Positions 21,350 to 33,084 of a DNA stretch of 64,000 bases are shown here, piece by piece. Under the pieces are notes generated by a model that saw nothing but the letters and a program-made list of their open reading frames with translations, was not told the origin of the DNA and searched no databases. The first letter of the stretch is position 1. Each line of letters opens with the position of its first letter. This stretch comes from Malus domestica (lineage: Eukaryota; Streptophyta; Magnoliopsida; Rosales; Rosaceae): NCBI RefSeq assembly GCF_042453785.1, contig NC_091664.1, positions 1,479,001-1,543,000 on the forward strand, in the 5' to 3' direction. The translations under genes were made by a program, and so were the position numbers.

Positions 21350-22924
21350 CTACAAAGCTCCATCTAATCTATCTTCAAATTCTTTGCGAACCTCATCTGT
21401 CATCCTTCCATTGCAGAGAGCACCGGAGAGTATCTTCAAAGTTATGAAATTAGGTAAGATTCCATGGCAAACCATTTCATCGAACAACCTTGTGGCTTCT
21501 CTCCATTGGCTGGTCCGGCACAATCCATTAATTAAGGAGTTGTAAGTCACACAATTAGGCCTTTCACCTCTGCGGACCATTTCTTCCACAAGATTCAGTG
21601 CCTCTTCTGTCCTCCCTTCCTTGCATAAAGCATCCAGAACAGCATTGTATGTAACAATATCAGGCAAGACTCCATAATCAATCATGTTTTTAAATAACCT
21701 CACACCTTCGTCCCAGTTACCAGACTTGCATGAAGCAGAAATCATGGAATTAAAAGTGAAAACATCAGGCTTTATACCTTTCTCAGTCATTGTTCCAAAC
21801 AGAGTAAGTGCTTCTTGAATTCTTTCTTCCTTGCAAAGAGTGTTCAGCAGAACATTATAGGTGTATACGTCGGGTGAAATTCCACTGTTAAGCATGCAAA
21901 TCAAGAAGCTCTTGGCTTTTTCATACCTCCCCGATTGGCACAGTCCATAAATTAGAGTGTTGTAGGTGACAACATTAGGCTTGACTCCTTGATCTACCAT
22001 TCCTTCAAAAAGAGAGAGCACTTCTTCCCAGCGACTTGTGTTGCATAACCCATGAATCAATGTGGTATAATTGAAAATATTTGGTACAACACTCTTGCTG
22101 ATCATATCGCGAAATAGGGTCAAGGCCTCGTCTATTCGTCTTTCTTTACAGAGGCTATCGATGATTGGATTATAGCATTCTTGGTTGGGGTTGAACCTTC
22201 CACCTTCCCACATCTTCGTAAGTATCTCGAGCGCCTTAGAAGTTTTCCCAGCTTTGCATAGTCCATTGATCATGGTAGCACAAGTGATTTCATTGCATTT
22301 GTATCCTTTCGTTTCTATTTCCTGGAAGAACTCCATTGCCTCGGCCAGGGAACTGTACTTCCAAAGCCCGTGAAGCAAAGTATTTATAGAACATGCATCG
22401 GGCTTAAGACCATATTTAAGGGTAATTGCTAAAACAGAGAAACAAGCGTTCACCCGATTCAGCCGGCACAAGCAATTCAGAAAAATATTCATTGTACCTA
22501 CCTCAGGTCGGAATTGAGTGCAATCCATCAACTGTTTACACATAGAAACCACAGCAGAATATTGCTTCATCTTGGAGAGTGCCCCAAACAAACAATTGAA
22601 AGTCCAAATCGAGGGCAAGGGTTTGGTTTGAATCATAGAATTAAAGTAACCCAATGCTTCATCTTTCCTAATTTTTCCAGATTTGCATCGAGTTTGGATC
22701 GTACTCTCCGGCACCAAATGGGTTTGTTTAATTCTATCCTTACAAGTAGGATTAGCATGAACAGCATTGGAATGAAATCCCCTACTTGTATTCTGCAGAC
22801 TGGTAAAAAAGAAAGAAGGAAGATTACCTGGAGATGGAGGTCTTGTGGTTATCCTCTTCATCTTCATTTGAAAGCTCTCTCCTGTTTTTCTTGGGGTTCG
22901 AGGACGATTTTGGTATAAAGGCAA
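21350..22924 (-). CDS. RFL-type P-class PPR protein, C-terminally shortened (copy a)
   Basis: A 524-aa open frame. The N-terminus (MPLYQNRPRTPRKTGESFQM, or a start 20 residues later at MKMKR) is basic and looks like a mitochondrial targeting sequence. From about residue 105 there are about 11-12 P-type PPR motifs of 35 residues (VTYNTLIYGLCQSGRYEKA, DVFTFNSMISASCKSGNWDE). The sister copy at 46195 has about 14. Here the frame runs from GRMTDE straight into FEDRLDGAL and stop, losing about 100 residues. Just downstream (21267-21345), degenerate pieces of the usual C-terminus (related to MPDLEMQ) are still seen, so an internal deletion or rearrangement removed the end. RFL proteins bind mitochondrial RNA and can suppress cytoplasmic male sterility. 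Whether this copy works is unknown. Confidence 0.8.
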   Translation of the reverse strand: MPLYQNRPRTPRKTGESFQMKMKRITTRPPSPGNLPSFFFTSLQNTSRGFHSNAVHANPTCKDRIKQTHLVPESTIQTRCKSGKIRKDEALGYFNSMIQTKPLPSIWTFNCLFGALSKMKQYSAVVSMCKQLMDCTQFRPEVGTMNIFLNCLCRLNRVNACFSVLAITLKYGLKPDACSINTLLHGLWKYSSLAEAMEFFQEIETKGYKCNEITCATMINGLCKAGKTSKALEILTKMWEGGRFNPNQECYNPIIDSLCKERRIDEALTLFRDMISKSVVPNIFNYTTLIHGLCNTSRWEEVLSLFEGMVDQGVKPNVVTYNTLIYGLCQSGRYEKAKSFLICMLNSGISPDVYTYNVLLNTLCKEERIQEALTLFGTMTEKGIKPDVFTFNSMISASCKSGNWDEGVRLFKNMIDYGVLPDIVTYNAVLDALCKEGRTEEALNLVEEMVRRGERPNCVTYNSLINGLCRTSQWREATRLFDEMVCHGILPNFITLKILSGALCNGRMTDEVRKEFEDRLDGAL

Positions 22925-23639
22925 GGATTTGGCTCCATATGAGAGCTCTCTCCTGTTTTACTTCGGTTAGTTTTCAGTTCTTAGAATTCTTTGTGATTTT
23001 CGTTTACGGAAAACTATTCTGCATAGCTCAGGCTAGGAGAGAAACCTACACTATAACTATGTACTTTTATTATTTTAATTTTATTTTGGATTTTCGTGTC
23101 AATTTTATATTTTGGATGTTCAATTGAATTTCTTATTTAAACTAATTTCAGATTGATGAATCTCTATTAATTAATAAAACACTCATTGTCAATCAAATTT
23201 CTATGAAATTATCAGTTTAACTATTTAATTAAAATAGAACATGAATAAGAAATATGGGGCATAAATGTAATTTCACACAACCAAATTTTGCTAATTTTTT
23301 TTCAAAACCTCACCTACATGTAATTCTAATATATCTCTAATTAAATAAAAAAATTCCCACTCTCACATTCTCTATCACTCTCTTCCTCTCTCCTTCTATT
23401 TCAAAAACAAAAATAAACAATTTTCTTAAACACTTTGTGTGTGCCCATATTCTAGTATTAATTATGATTCATAAGATCAACCATGTTTTTTCTTTTTTCT
23501 TTTTTTTTTAAATTTTTTTTTAGTTTTGTTTCAACAATTATGCTTGTAGTGAAATGCATAAATTGGTTGATTAGTATGATTTTGACGGCATAGTTTTTTT
23601 TATATTTTGTCGTCGTAGGTATAAACTATTCTTAGGGTT

Positions 23640-23853
23640 TTGAGTAAAATGTAGCAATAGTTTCTTAACTTTAACTCAATTACAGCAATGGTCCCTCAAC
23701 TAAAAATTCATTATCATTGGTCTCTCAACTCATCAAAATGTGTACATTTTGATGAGTTGAGGGACCAATGATAATGAATTTTTAGTTGAGGGACCATTGC
23801 TCCACTTTGATTAAAATTGAGGGATCATTGCTACAATTTACTCATATTTCTAT
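23640..23853. repeat. Fold-back (long inverted repeat) element, compact copy
   Basis: The two arms are near-perfect reverse complements of about 95-100 bases each, centred near 23746. The left arm has CTCAACTAAAAATTCATTAT then GGTCTCTCAACTCATC; the right arm has GATGAGTTGAGGGACCAATG then AATGAATTTTTAGTTGAG. Longer, partly duplicated versions lie at 33545-34022, 44088-44525 and 48440-48910, each at the same place in the 5' flank of an RFL copy. It is a terminal-inverted-repeat MITE type with no coding capacity. Confidence 0.8.
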
Positions 23854-24034
23854 AAGAAATCTAAAGGGCTTTTTATAGTTCGAACATCCAAAATGGAGAT
23901 TTAATCACCAAAAGCTTTTATATTGAGAAAACTTAATTGTCATATCTTTCGATTGAGAGAGCACGTTGTTTGTGTATCAATTGAGTTATAAAAAATGAAT
24001 CGAAATAGTGAAATTGCATAATTGTATAGGCTTA

Positions 24035-26313
24035 TTATATTAACACCCAACAAATTGTTGAATAAACCTCACATACTTAATACACCCCACATTTGCTTTT
24101 TCACTTAAAAATTATCTTAACACACCCCACATACTTTTCCATAATACCCCAACACCCCACATTCTCAATATACACCTTATATTTTGTGCATACACTCCAC
24201 ATTTCTCAAATCTTATAACATTCATTTTTAATTTTCAAGGACTGAATCTAATCGTTTGAACGTTTAGTTTGCTGAAAGTGGCAAGGCCTAGAGTTGTGAG
24301 GCAACGTATGCAGGGCGTCCTTGTACTAAATTTCGACTAATTACAGCAGTACCATTTGATGATGTTCTTAACCAGAGCAAGTTGTCAATACCAATTCCAC
24401 CCAAGACAAAACCCGAAATCAAGACAATACTGAAAACAATGAACAAGATCATATACATTTAGGAAATCTCAACAACAACAGGCGCTGCTGCTAGCTTATA
24501 GTAATAGCTATTCCCAGACAAGTAGTACAAGCAAACCAAACCTCTATTAAACTCAAGAAAATAACAATTGAACAAAGTATCTATCCATCCATCCAACATA
24601 TATGAATGACGACGGAGGAGCTTATTCCAAGATAGACATGACATACGAACACAGTGCTGAAACTCAAGGAAATATAGACATGACATACGAAGGAGCTTAA
24701 TAATCATGCAACAGCTGCATGTAATGCAATCTTCCCAATTCCCCAGCTATTCCTCAGCAATTCAGGATGATGATATTGTCTCGTGGGAGGGGTTTCCTTT
24801 TGAATCCGCACTGGGCACTCAAAGTACATATGTTGACCTTCCACTCTACAATATCTACATGGCACGTTAAAAGCATGCAACCTATCATGCCCGCATGAGT
24901 TATCATACTGACCACAAAACAAATAAACCAAACGAAAGCCCCCGCCAACACTAGTTACGTTTCTCGGGACAAACCTCCTGTATAGGCAAAGTCCACAAGG
25001 GTGGCGACCCTTACAACAGACTGGTATTAATCCTTCAATTATGATTATAATGTTTGTTCTTCATGTAATCCTTGTGATCCTTAAAAGATGAATATGAATA
25101 TAAAAGTTTAAATAATGCAACAAACGCAAGATTAAATAATTATTGATGTCGTCGAAATCACTAAAACAATGAAAAATATGAAATCTTACCTCATGTGAAG
25201 TTTCCGAAACATCGATTTTGTGTTTCATTCGTCAAAAGCAATTTTTCTCGACCAACATGTTTATAATTTCATTGGTTAGAGTTTTGTTTAACAATGGAGG
25301 GTGTGAGGATTTTGATAATTGAAAAGATAAATAATACGGTGAAAGTGATTTGGGGTGTATTTAGAAATTTTTATTTTCTTAAAACCTAATAAGGTTGAAA
25401 TTGTCATTGTATAGTGGGGTAAATAAGTCATTTAATATTAAATTTGAGTGCTACTAAGCCCAACCCCTTTTCTTATCTTCCCACCCCACTTATTTTGTCA
25501 CCCACTATTAAAAGTAAAAACAATGACATACTATCTCTACACCCACCTTTATTCCTAAAATAACCTTAATATTTTAAATTCCTAACAATAAATAAAAGAT
25601 AAAATAACAATTATTTAGTTTAATCTACTCATGATTTGTGGAAAAAAAAAATCATGAATTGGGCAATGGAAATTTTTTGGTGATACCAATGGAAAACTTG
25701 AGATCTCATTTTGTATCCTAGCTGGAGAAGGTTGTTGTGGGTTGGGTCTGGATGAGAGAAGATGTCGCGTGCACGGCGCATGGAACAGGCGACACGTTCC
25801 AGTCGGGTTGCTCATATGGAGGAGTTGCGCATGTCGCCTCTTCCCGGATCTGCAGAAGGCCGGCGTGCAAATAACAGGTTTGTGGGTTCGTAGTGAGTGT
25901 TTTCGCCGTGAGATTTATCTTCGCATGAAAGAAGTGGAGGAAGGCGGGGAGCACCAATACTAAAACAATGGTTGTCTCAATGGATATGGAAGAAGAAGAG
26001 GAAAAATAATGGAAGGGGATGTAGGGGACAACGATCTGGGCATGGTTCTGATAGTATTCTTCCTCCTTTTTTTTTCTAAACTTTTTATTTTTATTTATAT
26101 ATATATATATATTCAAATTGAATTTTTTTAGGTCTTACTTTGTCAAAATCCTTTTTTGTTTAGGTCCTTCAAAGTCATTTTGCAAGAGGATAAATTTGTA
26201 AACAAAATATTTAATTTGGAGTGGGTGGAGAAATAAGACATCGGAGTGGGGATAGCAACACTCTTAAATTCTAATGTGGGGTTCATTCAACATTTTGTGG
26301 GATGTTAATATAA
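24035..26313. mobile_element. MULE-like DNA element with a nested insertion
   Basis: The left end TTATATTAACACCCAACAAA and right end (reverse complement) TTATATTAACATCCCACAAA form terminal inverted repeats of about 40 bases. The site is flanked by imperfect about 10-bp repeats (ATTGTATAGG on the left, TTGTATATAGG on the right). The paralogous spacer at 34253-34290 keeps the unoccupied form ATTGTATATAGG once. A 9-11 bp duplication with long TIRs fits Mutator-like elements. No transposase is visible. A second, left-truncated copy runs from 28094 to 29310. Confidence 0.65.
25446..26263. mobile_element. GAGTG-TIR element nested in the MULE-like element
   Basis: Ends GAGTGCTACTAAGCCCAACC and (reverse complement) GAGTGTTGCTATCCCCACTC are inverted repeats. 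Flanks TTAAATTT (25438-25445) and TTAAATTC (26264-26271) are an 8-bp duplication. The second copy of the host element shows the empty site at about 28655. An ORF of about 70-130 codons inside has no recognisable domain. Confidence 0.7.
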
Positions 26314-26982
26314 AAAGTTATTGTATATAGGCAGAACCCAAATGCTTTAATGTTGCATTGAATTTTTCTTCTAGAAGTTCCATCACATTATGCAGAATGT
26401 GGTTATTTGGATTAGGGGTGGGTTCAAAAAACCAAAAAAACCGAACCGAACCGAATTGAAAAAACCGAACCGAACCGAACTCTTTTGGTTCGGTTCGGTT
26501 TTGGTGGTCTAGAAACCGAACCGAAATAATTAAATTAATATTTTTTAAATTTTATTTATTTAATTATTTGATTTTATTATATTAGAATATGATACTTCGG
26601 ACTGCTACTTTGGTAGGACTTGTTTGCTTTCCAATTCAAATTGTCTTCTCAGCTTCTCCATCTACAACAAAAATTAGAACTTATACCATTACATGCAATA
26701 TTTCTAGTTTATATCATTAAGTGCAACACATATATAAGAACACATATCTCAACTGCACTGCAGTTGATTAGGGAAAACAAACAGCGTATAAAAGTTTCAT
26801 GAGTTTATTAAACACTACGAGATCAAAAACAAAATTCAAACTTTCTCACCTATGGCCAAGTATAGTAGCTTCCGTGGCCTAACAATTTTGAAAAGTATAT
26901 CAATATATTCAAAAATATTGATGTACACCTCTTCAAAATTTGCTGGTGGTAGAAGCTAAACACAGAATGTAGAAATTATATT

Positions 26983-27136
26983 GGGAACTTTAACGAAAAG
27001 CACCCGGTACTGTTCACTTTAACGAAAAACCACATTTTTACACTAAAAAGTCAATCCTGGTACTATTCACTTTACCCTTTATTTTGTCCTTATCATTAAA
27101 ACTTAAAGTTTTCAAGCCCTTTTCATTAGTTTTCCT
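26983..27136. mobile_element. 154-bp MITE nested in hAT copy 1
   Basis: GGGAACTTTAACGAAAAGCA to CATTAGTTTTCCT, flanked by the 9-bp direct repeat AATTATATT (26974-26982 and 27137-27145). The other hAT copy (42812-43930, inverted) lacks the insert and has AATTATATT once, so the borders are certain. A 9-bp duplication suggests a Mutator-type MITE. Confidence 0.9.
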
Positions 27137-27273
27137 AATTATATTATGTAACCACATATATGGATATAAAAAATCCGGACCATAAAGATAAAGAAAATAT
27201 CAAAAATTGTTACCTAGACAATAATCAAAATAAATAGTATATTATAGAATGTTTATCTTATTGCTAGTGAAGA

Positions 27274-27376
<103 letters not shown>

Positions 27377-27725
27377 GAAAGAGAGGAATGAATAAGGTCG
27401 TACTCCATCATCATCGTCTAAAAAGAAATCTATTTACAGTTAAACTTTAAACCCAAAATATTAAAAAAAAAACCTTTATGTTATAATTCTAGTTGAACTT
27501 TAAATGTTTATTTTCATTATCTTTAAGTCTAGTTGGAATATTTATGTTATGATTGTGTTGGATACGTTAAAATTTAAGATTTCAAATTTTTTTTCATTTT
27601 TTGAAAAAAAACCGAAACCGAACCGAAAAAACCGAAAAAAATTTGAACCGAACCGAATCGAACCGAAATTTCGGTTTTGGCAAAAAACCGAATCGATTTA
27701 AACCGAACCCACCCCTAATTTGGAT

Positions 27726-27960
27726 ATTCTTTTTTCAAATGCTTTCCTTGTTTTTTTCTTTTGAAAACTGGAGATATATTACCAAGGCACAAAAGTCAGA
27801 GAACTACGAAGAAAAACCTAAAGCAAGGCTAACACGCAAACCACACAAACAAAACAAAGCAGAAAAGGGGATAAGAAGAAAGACGCAAGAACCAAGTTCT
27901 CGCGTCTCCCCTTCAACTGCCCCAACAAAAACATCAAGGGGAACAAAGTAATCCATCTTT
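27726..27960 (-). mobile_element. LINE 3' end fragment, copy 1
   Basis: Read on the minus strand this is a LINE-like 3' end: GCTTTGTTTTGTTTGTGTGG, then TGTGCCTTGGTAATATATCT and CCAGTTTTC, then an A-rich tail. A duplicate lies at 29410-29665. No coding domain remains. Confidence 0.5.
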
Positions 27961-28093
27961 ATTTAGCACAAGAACCAAGGAAAATCTATTGGGAAGTTGC
28001 TCGTGAGTTCATAAAAATAAAACCATAAGGAAATGGTAAGCCCAAAGCGGACAATATCATGTTACGGTGGTGGAACGGGCCCAGGATGTGACA

Positions 28094-29310
28094 CAACCTA
28101 TCATGCCCGCATGAGTTATCATACTGCCCACAAAACAAACAAACCAATCGAAAGCCCCCCGCCAACACTAGTTACGTTTCTCGGGACAAACCTCTTGTAT
28201 GGGCAAAGTCCACAAGGGTGGCGGCCCTTACAGCGGACTGGTATTGATCCTTCAATTATGATTATAATGTTTGTTCTTCATGTAATCCTTGTGATCCTTA
28301 AAAGATGAATATGAATATAGAAGTTTAAATAATGCAACAAACGCAAGATTAAATAATTATCGATGTCGTCGAAATCACTAAAACAATGAAAAATATGAAG
28401 TCTTACCTCATGTGAAGCTTCCGAAACATCGATTTTGTGTTTCATTCGTCAAAAACAATTTTTCTCGATCAACATATTTGTAATTTCATTGGTTAGAGTT
28501 CTGTTTAACAATGGAGGGTGTGAGGGTTTTGATAATTGAAAAGATAAATAATACCTTGAAAGTGATTTGGGGTGTATTTAGAAATTTTTATTTTTTAAAA
28601 CCTAATAAGGTTGAAATTGTCATTGTATAGTGGCGTAAATAAGTCATTTAATATTAAATTTTAATGTGGGGTTCATTCAACATTTTGTGGGATGTTAATA
28701 TAAAAGAGTGGTGATATTCCCACCCCGGTGTCTTATTTCCCCACCCACCATTTAATAAAAATGTTAATAACATATTTATCCTTTTAAAAGAAGACTCTTA
28801 AACCCCTATTTAATTCAGTACTAAAATAATAAATAAATAATGGTGGGTGGGATGTGATATCTTTGGTGGAAAGAGGTTGGGAAAGATTTGGGTTAGAATC
28901 GACGGAAATGTTGGAGGAAGGAATGGGCGTGTGCTAGATGAAGGCGAGAAACTTCAATAGAGAAAAAAGAGAATTGGGTGTGAGATCTGCGGTTTTGACA
29001 AAAAAAAAAGGAGGAAGAAGAGTGGTTTGGGGATCCGGGGTTTTTGCGGCATTAGGTGTGAAGGAGATGATGAATGTCTAGCTCTTAGGTCTTGCATTTT
29101 CTTTCATTTTTTATATTTTTATTTATTTATTTATAATATTATTTAAAGATATATCAGAGTTATTTAAAAAAATATATATTATGGTTATTTTGGGAATAAT
29201 GGTGGGTGGGGAAATAATATTTTACTTTTTAAATTTTCTATGGTGGGTGAGATTATCATGTGGGTGGAAAAATAGGACACTGGGGTGAGTCTAGTAGCAC
29301 TCATATAAAA
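28094..29310. mobile_element. MULE-like element, copy 2, left-truncated, with its own nested insert
   Basis: Bases 28094-28705 match 24877-25445 plus 26264-26313 with few changes. The nested GAGTG element of copy 1 is absent. Another GAGTG-TIR element (28706 to about 29306) sits 3' of the right TIR, flanked by ATATAAAA on both sides. The left end (equivalent of 24035-24876) is missing and replaced by LINE-type sequence. Confidence 0.65.
28706..29306. mobile_element. GAGTG-TIR element, second copy
   Basis: Ends GAGTGGTGATATTCCCACCC and (reverse complement) GAGTGCTACTAGACTCACCC, flanked by ATATAAAA. It is about 600 bp and the same family as 25446-26263, but at a different position. Confidence 0.7.
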
Positions 29311-29409
29311 AGCCTTTGTATATAGGCAGAACCCCAATGCGTTAATTTTGCATTGAATTTTTCTTCTAGAAGTTACATCACATTATGCAGAATGTGGTTA
29401 TTTGGATAT

Positions 29410-29665
29410 TCATTTTTCAAATGTTTTCTTTGTTGGTTTTTTTTTTTTTTTTTTTTTTTTTGAAAACTAGATATATATTATCAGGGCACAAAAGCTAGAG
29501 AACTACAAAGAAAGCCTAAAGCAAGGCTAACACGCAAACCACGCAAACAAAACAAAGCAGCAAAGGGGATAAGAAGAAAGACACAAGAACCAAGTTCCCA
29601 TGTCTCCCCTTCAACTGTCCCAACAAAAAACATCAAGGGGGATAAGGTAATCCAGTGGCGAAGCC
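29410..29665 (-). mobile_element. LINE 3' end fragment, copy 2, with poly(A)
   Basis: Same sequence as 27726-27960, with an uninterrupted T tract of about 26 bases at 29437-29462, which is the poly(A) tail in antisense. It is part of the tandem segmental duplication. Confidence 0.6.
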
Positions 29666-30490
29666 AGGATTTGCCGAGGGGAGGGGCGAAATTTAAAAGA
29701 GTGCAATGTTCAATTGAATCGGTTGCTTTCATTGGAGAGTGCAAAGTTTTGAGTCAATATTCATAGCAGAAAATAATCTCTCCACCAAAGCGTTTGTAAG
29801 CAAAAATATCAAAGTCAATGTAAGAATCTTAAATTGGCTAGGATTAGATCCTAAAAAATGTTAAGCACTAGTCAAATAGCGGATTAGAACCTAGCAGCTA
29901 GGTGCCTAGGTGAGATCTAGGCAGAAGCCCAGATGGATTTAAATTAGGGAGTCTTATAACGAAACACTCCTGGTACTGTTGATACTCTAAAAAGTCACTC
30001 TTAATACTATTCTCTTACAACACATTTTTGTTCTTTTGGTTAAAACTAAAAAAATTTCAAACCATTTCCATTGATTTTCATATTACTTGAAACATGAAAC
30101 AAGTCCTCAAATTCACATCGGAAATTCATTGAAAATAGTGATGGCTAGAAAAAAAAAATACAAATTTGAGTATGAAATAACCTCTTCCATATTGTATTAA
30201 CAACATTAAGGTAATTTTAGTATTGAAAGTCTTATTTTATGTGGTATTTTGTGGGTATAGTTTATCTAAAATATTTCATTGAAGCACTTATGTTTTTAAA
30301 GTATAATTAGGGACCAATCAGAAGATCAAACCAAAAGAACGAGAGACCAAGGCAAACCATTTAACCAAAAACAAAGGAACCAAGTCAAACGGAAAAAAGA
30401 TAAAAGGAAAAAAAACAAAAAAAAAAAGGAAAGGAAAAACAGAGAAAAACAACAAAAGAAGGATAGAAGAAAAAGTAACAAAACGGAAAG
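29666..30490. other. Spacer with one diverged MITE
   Basis: GTGGCGAAGCCAGGATTTGC at about 29655 resembles a plant transposon terminus. About 29948-30080 is a diverged member of the TTTAACGAAAAG MITE family. Bases 30340-30480 are an A-rich tract. No gene. Confidence 0.45.
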
Positions 30491-30496
30491 TTTCAT

Positions 30497-31126
30497 TTAA
30501 AAGGAGTGCTGAAACGACGTCGTCCGGTTCAAGATATTTTTAGAACAACTTTTCTTTTCTGTTCTTCTTCCTCGCGCATGACTTGCCCTCCTGTACAATA
30601 GGCAGCCCACCGTGGAGATGGCTGGCGCGGTAGCAAAGGGCCAAACAGTGGCCCGGTGTGTGCTGATTGCTGGGATTTTTCTACTGGGAATTTGAATGCA
30701 GCTCTGCTGCGCGCAGAGCAGAACCAGACAGCACAGAGGAGACGAAAAGCAGCGGCGCTGCAGCAGCTCCTGAAAAAACTCTCCAACCCGCTTAACAACC
30801 GATAAGGTAGGAAAGGCTTCCCATCTACCATTTTCCAATGAAGTGGATAAAGATGAAATCGAACTTTTAGAATCACATTCAATGATTACCCAACGGTATC
30901 CCAAAGCAAGTGCAAGCTCACAGCCACGCAAAAGAGCTAGAGCTTCTGCCAAGGCAACCGATTTAGCCTGAACCGCAAACCGTGCCGCTGCCACGAAGCG
31001 ACCCATCGAACCCCTAATGACAATCCCCACAAAGCCATTCTGTGTAGAAGCAGACCAACTAGCATCAACATTAACTCCAAATAACATTACAACAAGTACC
31101 CACAAGTGGCAAGAAGAGGAAGACAA
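30497..31126 (-). pseudogene. LINE-derived RNase H (RVT_3) fragment
   Basis: The open part reads VDASWSASTQNGFVGIVIRG, then AVQAKSVALAEALALLRGCE and VIIECDSKSSISSL. This is the plant RVT_3/RNase H fold with its first Asp (VDAS), the Glu in AEALAL and the next Asp (ECDSK). It lacks the upstream RT and the zinc knuckle. The last about 80 codons (30497-30740) no longer look like the family, so the fragment is broken. It probably comes from a LINE-1 type element. Confidence 0.65.
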
Positions 31127-31324
31127 ACTAACAAAGAAAGCATATGGTATCTACGAAACAAGATTTGTTTTGAGGGTGCTAAGCTATGTATGGCTCACGC
31201 CGAATCTAGGATTCTTATGTGTACTAAAGAATCCGTCCTTTGTTTTTTTTTTTTCTTTTTTTTTCTTCGGTCCCTTCAGCGTCAAGTGCTCCTAATTTTT
31301 TAGATTTTAGGTGTTTCTCCTTTG

Positions 31325-31479
31325 TTGTCTACCGCCCCTTGTTTAAATCTATTTGTACTAGTAGCATTAGCATTACCAGCAACGGAATGAAATCCAACTT
31401 TTTTGTGCAGAAAGGTAAAAACGAAGGAAGGATTACCTGTTGAGTTAGGAAGTCTCGTGGTTATCACCTTTATCTTCAT
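31325..31479 (-). pseudogene. RFL PPR 5' end relic
   Basis: It is nearly identical to the first about 50 codons and the 5' flank of the copy at 34527-36382: ATG at 31477-31479, then MKIKVITTRLPNSTG-type coding and HSVAGNANATSTNR-like residues. Coding similarity stops at about 31325, where a different repeat begins. The match extends upstream through the promoter side to about 31650, so a whole 5' block was duplicated. Confidence 0.75.
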
Positions 31480-31664
31480 CTTCCACAGATTCAGCCCAGT
31501 TCATGAAATCCCATGAATTTCAATCCTTCTCTGGAATCAAGCTGCAATTGAAAAGAAACTGACTTCAATTGGTTCTTGTTTGAAACCCTAATTCTGTATT
31601 CTGAAAAACAACACCCTTATGCTGATGACATAAAATATGCAAGATGTATTTACACAATGTTGGG

Positions 31665-31890
31665 AGCAATTTTGCTCACCATCATAAACTATAATGTATG
31701 CTCATCATACTTTTAATTAATTGACACGTGTCATTTCACTTAATCTTAGTTAACTTTCACATTAAATGTTAGTTTTTCAATTTTGAAAAAAAATTAACTA
31801 AGATTAAGTGAAATGACACGTGTCAATTGATTAGAAGTATGATGAGCATACACTATAATTTATGGTGGTAAGCAAAAATGCCCCCATAAT
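31665..31890. mobile_element. MITE with long inverted repeats
   Basis: Ends GGGAGCAATTTTGCTCACCA and (reverse complement) GGGGGCATTTTTGCTTACCA. The arms run about 95 bases and include TTGACACGTGTCATTTCACT and its complement, so the whole element folds into a hairpin. The parallel flank at 36560 lacks it. Confidence 0.75.
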
Positions 31891-32159
31891 CTATATGTCT
31901 GTATAAGACTAAAAAGGTGAAGTTCTTAAAAAGTTCTTAAATACCGCTCTATTTTTTAATTCTTTTTAAGTAATACAACTTAATTAAAAAGATAAAAACT
32001 ATAAAAATACAAAATAAAACAACCTCATTCACGCAGATGAGTAAATGATCATTTATCCCAATGATAAAAATATGTAATAACCCGTCTCAAATGTTACGAT
32101 TTTCATCCCGAAATTACTTTACAAAATTACTATTTTAGATATTTATATTATTTTATTAT

Positions 32160-32580
32160 TTTGTGGTGAGTTTTTGTGTGACCGTGGGACCCACACCCCA
32201 CTTCTCCCTCCTTTTCCTTTCTTTCCCGTGTCTCCCTTCCCAAATTCTGAAAACACTCATTCTCTCTCTAAGTTTCGAACACACTCTGTTTCTTCGAATT
32301 TTGAGCTTGAAAACATGTGCTTTAACTCGATTATACTCTGAACTTGCATGCCCAGCCTCGGCTTCGAATTCTAGCAGTGTTCTCATTTCATTTCTCTTTC
32401 GGTTGGGACTGAATTTGGTGAGGTTTAAACCTGTTTATTCGTGCTCTAAACCTCTGCATGTTAATTTCAAGTTAAATTCGAAGGACTGGAGCTAATGCAT
32501 GCTCTGTATTTTCTGCTCAGAAACCAAAGAAGCCATCGCCAGTGCCATTGCAACTAGTCAAAGACCAATTCATTCCTAAT
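32160..32580 (+). other. Possible 5' part of an unrecognised gene, decayed
   Basis: CT-rich leader-like DNA (32190-32290). It is followed by a splice-acceptor-like TTTTCTGCTCAG at 32520 and a short open stretch that resumes after the hAT MITE at 33093. A further coding-like stretch at about 33195-33285 reads GELYRSKLDDPDFTFFNASK in one frame. I do not recognise the protein; no complete model can be built. Confidence 0.25.
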
Positions 32581-33084
32581 CTATGAAGCAAGGATACGAA
32601 TACAGATACAACGATACGGAAAATCTCTAAAAAATTAAGGTAAGATATGTCAAGGATACGGCAAATAAAAATGTATATATTAATAAAAATATACATTTTA
32701 AAACATAATTCATCATTTAAATTCAAGTACATTTGAGTTATAAGAGAAAAAAAAGTTCGAAATTTAATCATCTTTATACAATAGAAGTGTGAGAGTCGTA
32801 TCATGGTTTTAATTAGAGGGAGCTTTTGTATTCAGTAACTTTCAATTATAGATATCTCCTATTAATTTTCTCTGCCTTATTACCTTTTTTTAAAAGTGTA
32901 AATGTATTCTAAAAGACGGATATGTGTATCCTAAATGTAGGATACGCGTATCCATCAAGTCAAATTCTTGTCCATCAACCAGGATACATGTCGGATAAGT
33001 ATCCGAGAGTATCGGGTAAGTATCGTATCCGATCAAGTATCCAATACGGATACGGGACCAAACAGAAGTATCCGTGCATCATAG
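32581..33084. mobile_element. Short hAT-type MITE
   Basis: Ends CTATGAAGCAAGGATAC and (reverse complement) CTATGATGCACGGATAC, flanked on both sides by TTCCTAAT (32573-32580 and 33085-33092), an exact 8-bp duplication. Subterminal GGATACG/CGTATCC motifs are repeated many times near both ends. 504 bp, no ORF. Confidence 0.85.
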
